Source of the DNA: Halalkalibacter oceani
GTDB taxonomy: Bacteria; Bacillota; Bacilli; Bacillales; Bacillaceae_D
Assembly (NCBI RefSeq): GCF_023715705.1
Contig: NZ_JAMBOS010000006.1
Location: 124,001 to 188,000 of the forward strand
Direction: 5' to 3'
Length of the DNA stretch: 64,000 bases
Position numbers and translations under genes: made by a program. Numbering within the stretch: position 1 is the first letter of the stretch; each line of letters starts with the position of its first letter. Below the pieces are notes generated by a model, which ran no database searches, had not been told where the DNA came from, and worked only from the letters and a program-made list of their open reading frames with translations. Shown piece by piece: positions 17,489 through 25,998 of the stretch.

Positions 17489-18433
17489 ATGGTAGCAGAT
17501 TTGTATCCTTCAAGAATCGGGGACAAGGCAAGCATTTTGAGGAGACAAGATGATGTCATTCACAAGAACTCCAACGTAACGGGAGGACCGTTAAGCAAAG
17601 AAGAGCTGGCGCGCTATGAAGAAAACGGCTATCTCCTTTTTCAGAATTTATTCAGTAAGGAGGACATCGACGTTTTACAGCAGGAATTGAAGCAGGTGCT
17701 CAATGAAAATAAAGGAAAACAGAGTGATGATGTCATTTTGGAACCGGACAGCGATGAAGTACGCTCTGTTTTTGAAATTCATAAAAACAGTGAATTTTTC
17801 AAACGGCTGTCAAAAAATAAAAAGCTTGTTTCCATCGCCCAGCAGTTGCTCGGAAGCCAAGTATATATTACGCAGTCACGCATTAATTTTAAGCCGGGCT
17901 TCAAAGGGAAGGAATTTTATTGGCATTCCGACTTTGAAACATGGCATGTGGAAGATGGAATGCCGAATATGCGAGCGGTGAGCTGCTCGATTATTCTTAC
18001 CGACAACCACGAGTTTAACGGGCCGCTAATGTTGATTCCAGGTTCTCATAAATGGTATGTCTCTTGCCCGGGAGCAACACCGGATCATAATTACAAGCAG
18101 TCACTTAAGAAACAGGAGCTCGGCGTGCCGGATCATGAAAGCCTGAAGTGGCTTGTTGATCAGGCTGATGGTCAAATTGACCGGGCGACAGGGCCGGCCG
18201 GTTCCGTTCTCTTCTTCGAATGTAATATTATGCATGGCTCGAGCGGTAATATTTCGCCTTTCTCAAGAAGTAATGTGTTCTTCGTTTTCAACAGCATTGA
18301 AAACAAACTGGTTGAGCCATTCTCCGGCGGAAAGCCTCGACCTGAATTTCTGGCAAACCGGACGAACATCAAACCGATTGAGCCGATTGACGAAGCAATT
18401 GCGAATACGAAAGTGCTGATGGGAAGCAAATAA
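17489..18433 (+). CDS. ectD: Ectoine hydroxylase
   Basis: 314-residue Fe(II)/2-oxoglutarate dioxygenase that converts ectoine to 5-hydroxyectoine, a compatible solute. The EctD signature WHSDFETWHVEDGMP starts at residue 145; iron ligands are H146, D148 and H249 (NIMHGSSGN). The length is typical of EctD, about 300. The ATG at 17489 has AAGGAGTG upstream; the three extra codons of the open frame are not needed. ectABC are absent from the window, so the gene is away from its biosynthetic operon here. The sigma-B-like promoter suggests control by osmotic or heat stress. Confidence 0.95.
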   Translation: MVADLYPSRIGDKASILRRQDDVIHKNSNVTGGPLSKEELARYEENGYLLFQNLFSKEDIDVLQQELKQVLNENKGKQSDDVILEPDSDEVRSVFEIHKNSEFFKRLSKNKKLVSIAQQLLGSQVYITQSRINFKPGFKGKEFYWHSDFETWHVEDGMPNMRAVSCSIILTDNHEFNGPLMLIPGSHKWYVSCPGATPDHNYKQSLKKQELGVPDHESLKWLVDQADGQIDRATGPAGSVLFFECNIMHGSSGNISPFSRSNVFFVFNSIENKLVEPFSGGKPRPEFLANRTNIKPIEPIDEAIANTKVLMGSK

Positions 18434-18443
18434 ACGGATAGAC

Positions 18444-18470
18444 GGGGTGTGCCGCATACTGGCACACCCT
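18444..18470 (+). terminator. Hairpin terminator of ectD
   Basis: GGGTGTGCC pairs with GGCACACCC (18461-18469) around a seven-base loop. The following T content is low. Confidence 0.6.
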
Positions 18471-18511
18471 CATTTGTGTAAAGTTGCAGCAGCCGGGAGG
18501 AAAATTCTGAA

Positions 18512-18540
18512 TTGACAATCATTTATCCTTGGATTAAAAT
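18512..18540 (+). promoter_or_regulatory. Sigma-A promoter of AIM24 gene
   Basis: TTGACA, 17 bases, TAAAAT. Confidence 0.7.
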
Positions 18541-18573
18541 ACCTTTTTAGCAACCGAGCAGGGAGTGACAGGG

Positions 18574-19269
18574 ATGAGAGATTACTCAATCAGAGAGTTT
18601 ATCGAAAAGACAAAGCAAAATGATGAGGCCCGAGATTATTTTGAGCTTGAAACAGAACGGATTCTTGAAGTCAATCTTGCCGGAGACGTATGGGCGAAAG
18701 CGGGCTCGATGATTTCGTACAATGGAAAGATTAAATTTGAGCGGGAAGGAATACTGGAGCACGGAGTCGGAAAAATGTTTAAAAAAGCTTTTTCCGGTGA
18801 GGGTACAGCATTGATGAAGGCATCCGGACGCGGCGTGCTTTATTTGGCGGATCAGGGAAAAAAGGTGACCGTGCTTGATTTGAACGGGGAGTCGATTACG
18901 GTCAATGGCAATGATTTATTGGCCTTTGAGCCATCGGTAAGATGGGATATTCATCTGATGCGGAAAATGGCTGGCGTCGTCTCGGGCGGATTATTTAACG
19001 TCACGCTTGAAGGTCAGGGAAAAGTGGCGATCACCTCCCATTATGAGCCGCTCACGTTGCTCGTCGAGCCAGGAAAGCCGGTGATGACCGACCCGAATGC
19101 GACCGTTGCTTGGTCGGGTCATTTAAAGCCGGAGTTTCGCACCGATATCAGCTACCGCACTTTTCTTGGTCGGGGAAGCGGAGAATCGATTCAAATGGAG
19201 TTTTCCGGCGATGGATTTGTCATTGTTCAGCCTTATGAGGAAAAGAGCGGCTCAGATCGGTCCGGTTAA
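18574..19269 (+). CDS. AIM24 / TIGR00266 family protein
   Basis: 231 residues of the AIM24 beta-rich fold: GDVWAKAGSMISYNG, then GKMFKKAFSGEG, GRGVLYLADQG and a C-terminal GRGSGESIQMEFSGDGFVIVQP. Bacterial members are cytosolic proteins of unknown function; the mitochondrial namesake helps shape cristae. The ATG at 18574 is preferred over a GTG three codons earlier, because AGGGAG is then correctly spaced. Probably monocistronic; the next gene encodes a secreted protein. Confidence 0.88.
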   Translation: MRDYSIREFIEKTKQNDEARDYFELETERILEVNLAGDVWAKAGSMISYNGKIKFEREGILEHGVGKMFKKAFSGEGTALMKASGRGVLYLADQGKKVTVLDLNGESITVNGNDLLAFEPSVRWDIHLMRKMAGVVSGGLFNVTLEGQGKVAITSHYEPLTLLVEPGKPVMTDPNATVAWSGHLKPEFRTDISYRTFLGRGSGESIQMEFSGDGFVIVQPYEEKSGSDRSG

Positions 19270-19349
19270 AGAAAATTTTTCTGGAAGTTTGTCACCTTTC
19301 CGAGCGTGCTGTCGTTACACAGATAAATGCTTTAAAGAGGGAGAGATGA

Positions 19350-20261
19350 ATGATGAAAAAAATGATCAAAGTAATCGCCGCATCTGCGCTCATTAGCGGT
19401 GCGGCGGTGGTAAGTCTATCGACTGTCGCCGCTGAGGAGACTCCAGAGGTTATTGAAGGTGAGGAAGTCACCCAGGTAGAGCGCTATCAGCCGGTGATCG
19501 GCAAGGTTGTAGAGACGGAAACGACTGAAGAAGGCCTTACGATCACGGTGGAAAATGAGGAAAATTCGCTAATTACGATTTTTCCATTAACGGATGATGT
19601 AGTGATCGGCAGCAACACGGGCGAGCGTCTTGATACTGATAGCATCGAAGAAGGGACAGAGCTCTATGTCTTTTACGACCGGACGAAACCGATGCTGATG
19701 ATTTATCCGGCTGTCATTTATCCTGAGGTCGTTATCATTCCTGATGAAGAGTCAGCCACTCAAGTGAAGGTTGGCCGCTTTGATGAGAATTACTTAAGCG
19801 AGGATAAGAAGCTGCAAGTCTTTATTAATGAAGAAACCGTGTTGGAAAACAAAGCCGGTGAAGCGATTGAAGAAGCAGATTTAGCTGACCACGAATGGGC
19901 GGTTTTCTATGATATCGAGACAAAGAGTCTGCCTGCGCAAACGACCGCTACGAAAATCATCGCTTTAGATCCGATTGAAGAGGATGAAGAATACGTTCTC
20001 TATCCAATCGATGAGGACAGCTATGTTGAAAACGGAACAACAATGATCGCTTTACGGGCCGCCGTTGAAAGCTTCGGCTATGAAGTGAAATGGGAGCGGG
20101 GCACCGTAAAAATCAGCGGCGCGGACAAGAACGCAGCACTGACGATCGGTCAAACCGCATACGAACTTAATGGGGACACGGTAGAGCTTGCCCAGGCACC
20201 GGTTTTAAAAGAAGGAAAAACATACGTGCCGCAAGCTTTACTGGATGAGTTAGTGAAGTAA
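19350..20261 (+). CDS. Secreted protein with copper-amine-oxidase-N-like domain
   Basis: 303 residues. A signal peptide (Lys-rich start, hydrophobic core, AAE cleavage-like site near residue 27) indicates export. A very acidic beta-rich central part follows. The last 85 residues (MIALRAAVESFGYEVKWERG, then AYELNG and TYVPQALLDEL) match the copper-amine-oxidase N-terminal-like module found on many Bacillus wall-associated proteins. No enzyme motif was seen; a surface-binding role is inferred. Two adjacent ATG codons follow AGGGAGAG, and either could be used. Confidence 0.82.
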   Translation: MMKKMIKVIAASALISGAAVVSLSTVAAEETPEVIEGEEVTQVERYQPVIGKVVETETTEEGLTITVENEENSLITIFPLTDDVVIGSNTGERLDTDSIEEGTELYVFYDRTKPMLMIYPAVIYPEVVIIPDEESATQVKVGRFDENYLSEDKKLQVFINEETVLENKAGEAIEEADLADHEWAVFYDIETKSLPAQTTATKIIALDPIEEDEEYVLYPIDEDSYVENGTTMIALRAAVESFGYEVKWERGTVKISGADKNAALTIGQTAYELNGDTVELAQAPVLKEGKTYVPQALLDELVK

Positions 20262-20282
20262 ACGGAAATCGCTTTGATAGAG

Positions 20283-20446
20283 GAGGCTGGGATAAAAGGT
20301 TGTTTTTTACTTTTTTCCCCAGCCTCTAAGCAATGAGCGGAACCGCCACGATCTTTTAAAGCCCGTTGTGAGTAGGTTTCTCACAACGGGCTGGTGGCGT
20401 GTGAAGCCATTGCCAGTAGGTCCAAAGTTAGTTTTGTCTCAAGCTC
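20283..20446 (+). repeat. Dispersed two-hairpin intergenic repeat, copy A (most complete)
   Basis: First hairpin GAGGCTGGG (20283-20291) with CCCAGCCTC (20318-20326); then the conserved AATGAGCGGAACCG; then palindrome GCCCGTTGTGAG / CTCACAACGGGC (20361-20391); then a 3' tail. Bases 20376-20446 match the reverse complement of 55132-55202 with three differences in 71. Confidence 0.85.
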
Positions 20447-20499
20447 TTATGTTGTTAGGTGGTAGCGAAGAGAAAGAAACTATCACTTCATCGTAAAAT

Positions 20500-20586
20500 A
20501 TGGCGTGTGTCAGCAACTGAAACGAAACGGATCAATACACGCCATAAACGCGACCTAATGAGGATTTCTCTAAGGTCGCGTTTTTT
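20500..20586 (+). ncRNA. Candidate structured RNA with terminator
   Basis: Two adjacent perfect hairpins: ATGGCGTGT (20500-20508) with ACACGCCAT (20537-20545), then AACGCGACCT (20547-20556) with AGGTCGCGTT (20573-20582) plus a T run. No gene lies between 20262 and 20794, so this terminator is not needed by a coding gene unless transcription from 19350 runs through the repeat. It could be a small RNA or a terminator relic. No convincing promoter was seen. Confidence 0.4.
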
Positions 20587-20794
20587 GATTTTACAGTTCA
20601 AATACGATTTCAGCGATTTTTTCATCACACGCTGCTCTTTCCTTTTCAAATAACGGAGTGAATTTGATAAGGATCTCCATCATTCCAGAGGCTGATCATC
20701 CTAATCGTATGTTTATGCTCTTTGCATTTCAGCGGTCTAAAGTGAACATCGGGTAATACAATCAAATATAGAGGAAAGAAGAGAGGGGATTGTA

Positions 20795-21364
20795 TTGAAC
20801 CGCCTTCGCTTGGCAGCTGAATCGGATCAGGTTATGATCCGGCTCCATGAAGACAACGATTATGAAAACTGGTATTATCATTATCAAATGAGACATCCGT
20901 CCAAGCATAAGTTTGATGAAGGGCCGCTTGATCTGTCACGCTGCACGAGGGAGTGGTTTCAAGCGATCATCCACCAGCAGCAGCAGCTTGCTTTTCAGGA
21001 TATTTCCTATGTGTTCGGCGTTTTTCGCCGGAGTGACGGGGCCCATCTTGGTGTCGTCGATCTTTCGACGCTAATGCGGGATCATTTTCAATGGGGAAGA
21101 CTCGGCTATACGATTCATAATCAATTTTGGCGGCGCGGGTATGCGAAGGAAAGTGTGCGGCTGCTGCTAAAGCTTGCTTTTCATCAATTGTATTTTCATC
21201 GGATCGAAGCCCATATCGATACGGAGAATCTGCCATCCGTCAAAGTTGCCCAAAGCGTCGGGATGACGCTTGAATGTGTGCGCGAAGCGTTTTTGTATGA
21301 TTTTAATGAATGGCGGAACTGTTATATTTATTATCAAAATCAGGAAAGCTGCGATGAAAAGTAG
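20795..21364 (+). CDS. GNAT family N-acetyltransferase (RimJ/RimL type)
   Basis: 189 residues with the GNAT layout: FGVFRRSDGAHLGVVDL (beta4), LGYTIHNQFWRRGYAKESV (the acetyl-CoA-binding beta4-alpha3 signature), then RIEAHIDTENLPSVKVAQSVGM (beta6-alpha4), as in ribosomal-protein or antibiotic acetyltransferases. It transfers acetyl from acetyl-CoA to an unknown amine. The likely start is TTG, with GAGAGGGG nine bases upstream. Monocistronic. Confidence 0.88.
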   Translation: MNRLRLAAESDQVMIRLHEDNDYENWYYHYQMRHPSKHKFDEGPLDLSRCTREWFQAIIHQQQQLAFQDISYVFGVFRRSDGAHLGVVDLSTLMRDHFQWGRLGYTIHNQFWRRGYAKESVRLLLKLAFHQLYFHRIEAHIDTENLPSVKVAQSVGMTLECVREAFLYDFNEWRNCYIYYQNQESCDEK

Positions 21365-21371
21365 GGCAGTG

Positions 21372-21413
21372 GAAAGCCGATACCGAAGCGCCACTCTTCG
21401 ATATCGGCTTTTA
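21372..21413. terminator. Bidirectional terminator between GNAT and hemD-like genes
   Basis: AAGCCGATA...TATCGGCTTTT, a stem with a GAAG/CTTC inner extension; T run on the plus strand and A run on the other side. Confidence 0.7.
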
Positions 21414-21424
21414 CACGTCTGACA

Positions 21425-22249
21425 CTATGATAAAGCGGGATCTTTGTAATATTTCGCCAATTCGATAATCATCGCGCCCATCCGCTCCTTTTCCGGGACG
21501 ACCAGCCGTTTGACACCTTCCTCTTTTAACGCTTCGGCTGTTACTTTTCCAACGGCTACCGCGACCACCCGGTTTTCGAGCAGCGCCAATGTCCGGGAAT
21601 CGTCGCCTGTCTGCTTGACATAATCAAACAAAGCGCGGACCTGGATCGCAGTTGTAAAGCAGACCGCATCAAGCTCGTCACTGTGAAGCGCCTGATAAAG
21701 CTGCTCAACGACCTTTGCTTCAGGGGCAATATGCTGATAAGGGAGAATGGACGTCACCTTCGCACCCTGCTGTTCAAGATAAGCGGTAAGACGGGGCAAC
21801 GTAATGCCATGCAGTTGGACAACGATATGCTTTCCGTTGAAGTCAATCTCCTTTTTCTTAAGCGCAGCGATTAGTCCGGCAGTTGTTCCGTCTTCATCGA
21901 CGACTTCCGGCGTGATGCCGTACTTCTTTAACACAGCGAGCGTTTTGTAGCCGCGTAAAGCGATGGGGGTGCGCTGCAACAGTCCAAGTAATTCATCTTT
22001 CAAGCCAATTTCGCCGGAAGCCTCGATCAGAGCGTCCGTTCCAATTCCGGTCGTGAACATAAACCAGTCCGGAGTACCGTTAATAATCGACCGCCATTCA
22101 GGGGCAATATCCTCCGCCGCGAGGAAGACCGTGCCTTGTAACGGGTAAGAGCGGCACACGCCGCCTTGCTTTTCAATTAACGTCCGCATGTCGGCAACCT
22201 TTCGCGACGCGGCAAGTGCGATTGTTTTCCCTGCTAATCCTTTTCCCAT
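21425..22249 (-). CDS. Uroporphyrinogen-III synthase-like protein
   Basis: 274 residues in the HemD fold, two similar alpha/beta halves: AGKTIALAASRKVADM at the start, TPDWFMFTTGIGTDAL, a hinge near 125, and DAVCFTTAIQVRALFDYV plus RVVAVAVGKVTAEAL in the second half. HemD cyclises hydroxymethylbilane to uroporphyrinogen III. This copy is not in a hem operon and is a little longer than typical HemD, so it may be the stand-alone YjjA/NasF-like paralogue rather than the main enzyme. Confidence 0.82.
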   Translation of the reverse strand: MGKGLAGKTIALAASRKVADMRTLIEKQGGVCRSYPLQGTVFLAAEDIAPEWRSIINGTPDWFMFTTGIGTDALIEASGEIGLKDELLGLLQRTPIALRGYKTLAVLKKYGITPEVVDEDGTTAGLIAALKKKEIDFNGKHIVVQLHGITLPRLTAYLEQQGAKVTSILPYQHIAPEAKVVEQLYQALHSDELDAVCFTTAIQVRALFDYVKQTGDDSRTLALLENRVVAVAVGKVTAEALKEEGVKRLVVPEKERMGAMIIELAKYYKDPALS

Positions 22250-22373
22250 CCGTTTTCCATCCTCTCCAGTAGCTGTCTAATCTCCGTTCATTATAACATG
22301 AGCGGCGAGAGAATTTCCTGCTTGGAGAGCTTTAAAAAGAACCAGTGTAATCTATTGATCCGAAAATTATTTC

Positions 22374-22402
22374 TTAACTTTTTTTCATAAATCCTATATA
22401 CT
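22374..22402 (+). promoter_or_regulatory. Promoter of leader peptide-eamA unit
   Basis: TTAACT, 17 bases, TATACT. The start near 22409 leaves about 32 bases before the leader ATG. Confidence 0.6.
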
Positions 22403-22440
22403 CGTAAAATCAAAAAACAAAAATATTGGAGGCCAGTTTT

Positions 22441-22542
22441 ATGCCATTATCATATTCAAATATTTATCCAAGTGTTCGATTAGCTACTTCACCGCCACCA
22501 CCATTTCTACTCATAAACACGCTTATATTAAAAACAGATTAA
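22441..22542 (+). CDS. Proline-rich leader peptide (33 aa)
   Basis: A 33-codon open frame with its own ribosome binding site (TTGGAGG, nine bases before the ATG). The peptide starts MPLSYSNIYP and contains four consecutive proline codons (TSPPPPF, residues 16-22), a sequence class that stalls ribosomes without EF-P. The stop codon is followed immediately by a perfect 12-bp stem whose 3' side abuts the Shine-Dalgarno of the EamA gene. This suggests translation-dependent control rather than a functional peptide. Too short to find homologues by eye. Confidence 0.6.
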   Translation: MPLSYSNIYPSVRLATSPPPPFLLINTLILKTD

Positions 22543-22575
22543 GAATCTGCGAAATATAAGCTGTTTCGCAGATTC
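22543..22575 (+). promoter_or_regulatory. Leader hairpin before eamA Shine-Dalgarno
   Basis: GAATCTGCGAAA (22543-22554), a nine-base loop and TTTCGCAGATTC (22564-22575) form a perfect 12-bp stem. It lies between the leader stop codon and GAAGGAG (22576-22582). No T run, so control at translation or RNA stability is more likely than termination. Confidence 0.65.
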
Positions 22576-22588
22576 GAAGGAGTAGAAA

Positions 22589-23464
22589 ATGAAATCTAGC
22601 ATACAGTTTATATTGTCGATGATTATTTTTGGAACAATTGGTTTAGTTGTTCGATACATTCATTTAACGTCGAGTGAAACTGCATTATTAAGTAGTGCCA
22701 TCGGTTGTCTTTTTTTAGCTGTTGTCTATAAGCGGCAAAGAAAAAAATTCTCTTGGCAGAAGATTAAGCAATACGCCTTAATTCTTTTTGTATCGGGAAT
22801 TGCATTAGGGGGTAATTGGATTTTCCTATATGCTTCTTATGACTATACAACACTGACAAATGCTACTTTGGGTTACTATGCTGCGCCGGTTTTTGTGATG
22901 TTACTTTCGCCGGTTGTATTAAAAGAGAAACTTAGTCTGAAAAAAGTTTTATGTATTTCCGTTGCAGTCGTAGGGATGATTCTAATAGTTGGTAATGGCT
23001 TAACAACAACTGGAACTAGCGATATAGTAGGCATTTCCTTTGGGATTATTGCGGCTGCTTTTTATGCAGGATTAATGTTGTTAAATAAATTCATTAAGGA
23101 ATTGAACCGTTTAGAAGTAACTGTTATTCAGTTAGGGATAACGGCTTTAATTCTTTTACCTTATGTTTTGATAACAGAAGGCTTAAATTTTATCAATGTT
23201 TCTTTTACATCAATACCTTTTATTTTGATACTAGGGATTATGAATACTGGTGTCGGGTTTTGGCTCTTCTTTTCTGGAATGGAACATTTAAAAGGTCAAA
23301 GTATAGCCATGTTGAGTTATGTAGATCCATTTGTAGCCATATTAATATCAGGGCTAATTTTACAAGAACAGTTTACCTCTTTACAAATTGTTGGTGGGCT
23401 GTTGCTTTTAGGGTCTACCTTTATAAGTGAAATAAGGGTTAGAAAAACTAATAGTGATTCGTAA
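22589..23464 (+). CDS. EamA/DMT family transporter
   Basis: 291 residues with ten hydrophobic spans in two EamA repeats. The first ends around residue 140 (VVGMILIVG), the second at LLLLGSTFISEI. DMT-superfamily members export metabolites, amino acids or drugs from the cytoplasm. Codon use and base composition are clearly more AT-rich than in the flanking genes, suggesting acquisition. Preceded by a leader peptide and hairpin, followed by a strong terminator; a self-contained cassette. Confidence 0.9.
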   Translation: MKSSIQFILSMIIFGTIGLVVRYIHLTSSETALLSSAIGCLFLAVVYKRQRKKFSWQKIKQYALILFVSGIALGGNWIFLYASYDYTTLTNATLGYYAAPVFVMLLSPVVLKEKLSLKKVLCISVAVVGMILIVGNGLTTTGTSDIVGISFGIIAAAFYAGLMLLNKFIKELNRLEVTVIQLGITALILLPYVLITEGLNFINVSFTSIPFILILGIMNTGVGFWLFFSGMEHLKGQSIAMLSYVDPFVAILISGLILQEQFTSLQIVGGLLLLGSTFISEIRVRKTNSDS

Positions 23465-23495
23465 TTATTTTAAATTGGACAGTAGCACATCAACC

Positions 23496-23538
23496 AAAAA
23501 AGACGAATTCTAGTAAGCGAAGAATTCGTCTTTTTTTT
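23496..23538 (+). terminator. Rho-independent terminator of eamA
   Basis: AAAAAAGACGAATTC (23496-23510) pairs with GAATTCGTCTTTTTT (23522-23536); long T run. Also usable on the minus strand for the yteA-like gene. Confidence 0.9.
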
Positions 23539-23566
23539 GGTCGGGATTCTGGAATGGAGCTTCCAG

Positions 23567-24043
23567 CTAAAATGCATCATGCTCCTCGCGTACGCGCGCG
23601 GTCGTGTTGGAATTTCTTTGCGCGGCTGTTTCGGCGTCGGCGAGGGAGCGCATCGTTTCTTTATGGGCCTGTTCATTTGTCAGCGCTTGGGCGCGCTCGT
23701 CAAATTCGCGCTGGGCCTCAATCGTCCGTTTGGCGTATGGGGTCGCAGCCAAACGTTCAAAAGGAATCGGTTTTCCGGTATCGATGCAAATGCCATAGCT
23801 TCCATCCTCAATTTGCTTGAGCGAGGCTTGCACTTCCTCAAGACGCTGTTGATCGGCGAGCTGGAACGTTTGTTGCATGACCTCTTCTTCATAGTCGCTC
23901 GCACGGTCAGCAGGGTGATTGTCAATGCCGCTCGCCTGCTGATTGCCGGCGCGCCCATGCTGCTGTTGCTTTTTTTCTAAATCGGCTTTTATCTTGAGCA
24001 GTTCGCTTCGTAGTTGCTCAATTTGTTGTGTTGAGAGTTCCAT
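23567..24043 (-). CDS. yteA: YteA-type DksA/TraR family protein
   Basis: 158 residues. A long N-terminal coiled coil (LRSELLKIKADLEKKQQQ) is followed by the DksA/TraR zinc-finger region, where only the first Cys is kept (YGICIDTGKPIPFERLAATP). This zinc-less variant is usual for Bacillus YteA. DksA relatives act in the RNA polymerase secondary channel; the function of YteA is unsettled. The ATG at 24043 has GGAGGTGG upstream; a GTG three codons earlier overlaps that site. Confidence 0.85.
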   Translation of the reverse strand: MELSTQQIEQLRSELLKIKADLEKKQQQHGRAGNQQASGIDNHPADRASDYEEEVMQQTFQLADQQRLEEVQASLKQIEDGSYGICIDTGKPIPFERLAATPYAKRTIEAQREFDERAQALTNEQAHKETMRSLADAETAAQRNSNTTARVREEHDAF

Positions 24044-24100
24044 TTGTACCACCTCCGTACAATGTTTCTTCCCCTCGCGCTCAACTTCTAAACGAAGCGG

Positions 24101-25306
24101 CTATCGTCCGCGTTTGCTGATGCTTTTCGTCAAGGGATAGATCAGAATACTTTGCAGGCAAAGTGAAACAAGGATCGTGCCGAACGTCAAAGAAATGACA
24201 TCATGATGCTGTCCACCGAGATCGGCTTCGAGCGAGAGCAGGAGCGCGACAGACATCGCTCCTTTAATCCCGGCCATCGTCAGTATGACTTTCTTTTGAC
24301 GGTTCATTTGATTGCGCCATGACCGTTTTATCAGAGACGTCCAGGCAACGACCAAATAGCGGATAAGCAAGGTGGCACCAAAGATCAGAACAATCAGTCC
24401 ACCGTTCTGGAAGCTGAGGTACTTCGTCGCGACAATGCCGATGATGAGAAAAAGCAGCGCTAAAATACTCGGTTCAACCGCATCCCAAAAGCCGTCGAGA
24501 CTTTGGCGGAAATGCTCCTCTTTCGCTGATTTTTCAAACGTTCTTGAAAGCATCAATCCGGCTGTGACGGAGGCAAGCACACCTGAAACACCGAGATGCT
24601 CCGCACAGTAAAAGCTGCCGTAAGCGAGGATAATGCTGAGCATAATCTGATATTGACGATGATGAGTCAGGTGAACGGCTTTTGTGACAATCCAGCCGAA
24701 GAGGACGCCGATAAGGATCCCGGCGATCGAGACGATAAAAAAATCAGAGAAAAAAGAAATGAGCCTGAAGCTTTCGCCGGTGGCCAGTACTCCTGCTACG
24801 ACCGTAAACAAAACGATGCTTGTCCCGTCATTTACCATCGATTCTCCTTCGACGATATAGGCAAGATCGGCTTCCCCGCTTGCTTGTTTTAAAATGGAAA
24901 TGACCGTAACCGGATCGGACGGTGTCAAAATACTGGCCATGACGAGCGCTTCAAGAAAGGACAGCGCGACAAACGGCTGAGCGATGACATAGATGGAAGC
25001 GGCAAGCAATAAGGCCATCACAAGCAGACCGACTGTGCTTAACGACAGGATCATCCCGATCCGCTTTTTAAATTGTGAAAAAGGAAAATGGTAAGCGGAG
25101 ATAAATAATAACGCCGGCAAAAACCAGTCAAAGATCATATCCTTCGTTAATTCAATCGAATGAAAAAAAGGGATAAATGACAGGCAGACACCAAGCAGGA
25201 CTAATACAACTGGAACAGGAAACGCTTCTTTCTTTTTATCAATCGTAAAGACAATATACCCGATAAAAAGCAGCAGGATGACGTGAAAGGACTCCACCGG
25301 CTTCAC
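24101..25306 (-). CDS. CPA1 family Na+(K+)/H+ antiporter
   Basis: 401 residues with about 12 hydrophobic spans. The CPA1 core motifs are present: ILTPSDPVTV and EGESMVNDGTSIVLF, the latter with the ND pair that binds the cation. It swaps external protons for internal Na+ or K+, important for pH and salt tolerance. It lacks the long cytosolic C-terminal tail of NhaK/YvgP-type antiporters. The start is GTG at 25306, or the GTG three codons later, which is better spaced from AAAGAGG. Confidence 0.9.
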   Translation of the reverse strand: MKPVESFHVILLLFIGYIVFTIDKKKEAFPVPVVLVLLGVCLSFIPFFHSIELTKDMIFDWFLPALLFISAYHFPFSQFKKRIGMILSLSTVGLLVMALLLAASIYVIAQPFVALSFLEALVMASILTPSDPVTVISILKQASGEADLAYIVEGESMVNDGTSIVLFTVVAGVLATGESFRLISFFSDFFIVSIAGILIGVLFGWIVTKAVHLTHHRQYQIMLSIILAYGSFYCAEHLGVSGVLASVTAGLMLSRTFEKSAKEEHFRQSLDGFWDAVEPSILALLFLIIGIVATKYLSFQNGGLIVLIFGATLLIRYLVVAWTSLIKRSWRNQMNRQKKVILTMAGIKGAMSVALLLSLEADLGGQHHDVISLTFGTILVSLCLQSILIYPLTKSISKRGR

Positions 25307-25481
25307 CTCTTTTCTTCACGTACGATTGCTTTTTATCTTCCCATCTTTGCCGTTCTTCAATCCTTTTTAGCAAGATCGTAATCGCGCTATGCTCGGCGCC
25401 CGCATTCTAGTATAATAAGACAGGAGTGAAAATAGGAAAAATAGTTTCGAACAATTGTGCAATACCGATTCATCGTGAGGA

Positions 25482-25916
25482 GTGACGATCGATTTGTCTA
25501 ATAAACAGTTAAAACGCTTTGGGGTATCAATGGAGGAAGGACTGCTGCAGAAATTTGACCAGCTGATTAAAACAAAAGGATACGAAAACCGGTCAGAAGC
25601 CGTTCGTGATCTTGTCCGCGATGCCCTCGTCAAGCAGACATGGGAAGATGATGAGCAAATGGTTGCGGGAAGTGTATTGATTTTTTATGACCATCATCAG
25701 TCTGATTTATTGCAGGAGCTGACTGTTATCCAGCATGAAATGCACGATCAGGTGCTGGCGACGACTCATTTTCATATTGATCATAGCAACTGCCTGGAGA
25801 TTATTGTCGTGAAAGGAAAGGCGAAGGACATTCGCAGCTTCAGTGATCAGCTTATTAGTTTAAAAGGGGTCAAATACGGGAAGTTCACCGTTTCCCCACT
25901 GGAGTCGATGGAGTAG
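25482..25916 (+). CDS. nikR: NikR-type nickel-responsive repressor
   Basis: 144 residues: an N-terminal ribbon-helix-helix (KRFGVSMEEGLLQKFDQLI...NRSEAVRDLVRDAL) and a C-terminal ACT-like nickel domain with the ligand set FHIDHSNCLE. Binds promoter palindromes when loaded with nickel. The start is probably TTG at 25494 (MSNKQLKRFG), ten bases after AGGAG; GTG at 25482 is the longer option. No nickel transporter or urease gene is in the window, so its targets lie elsewhere. Confidence 0.92.
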   Translation: MTIDLSNKQLKRFGVSMEEGLLQKFDQLIKTKGYENRSEAVRDLVRDALVKQTWEDDEQMVAGSVLIFYDHHQSDLLQELTVIQHEMHDQVLATTHFHIDHSNCLEIIVVKGKAKDIRSFSDQLISLKGVKYGKFTVSPLESME

Positions 25917-25942
25917 TGGTCCGGCAAGTGTGGAAAATCGGT

Positions 25943-25989
25943 AAAGAGCTTGAGAATCAAGGGAAGCGATCCTTGCTCTCAAGCTCTTT
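25943..25989. terminator. Bidirectional terminator of nikR and LysM-CAP gene
   Basis: AAAGAGCTTGAGA (25943-25955) pairs perfectly with TCTCAAGCTCTTT (25977-25989); an inner CAAGG/CCTTG pair extends it. Confidence 0.85.
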
Positions 25990-25998
25990 GTCTGCTGA

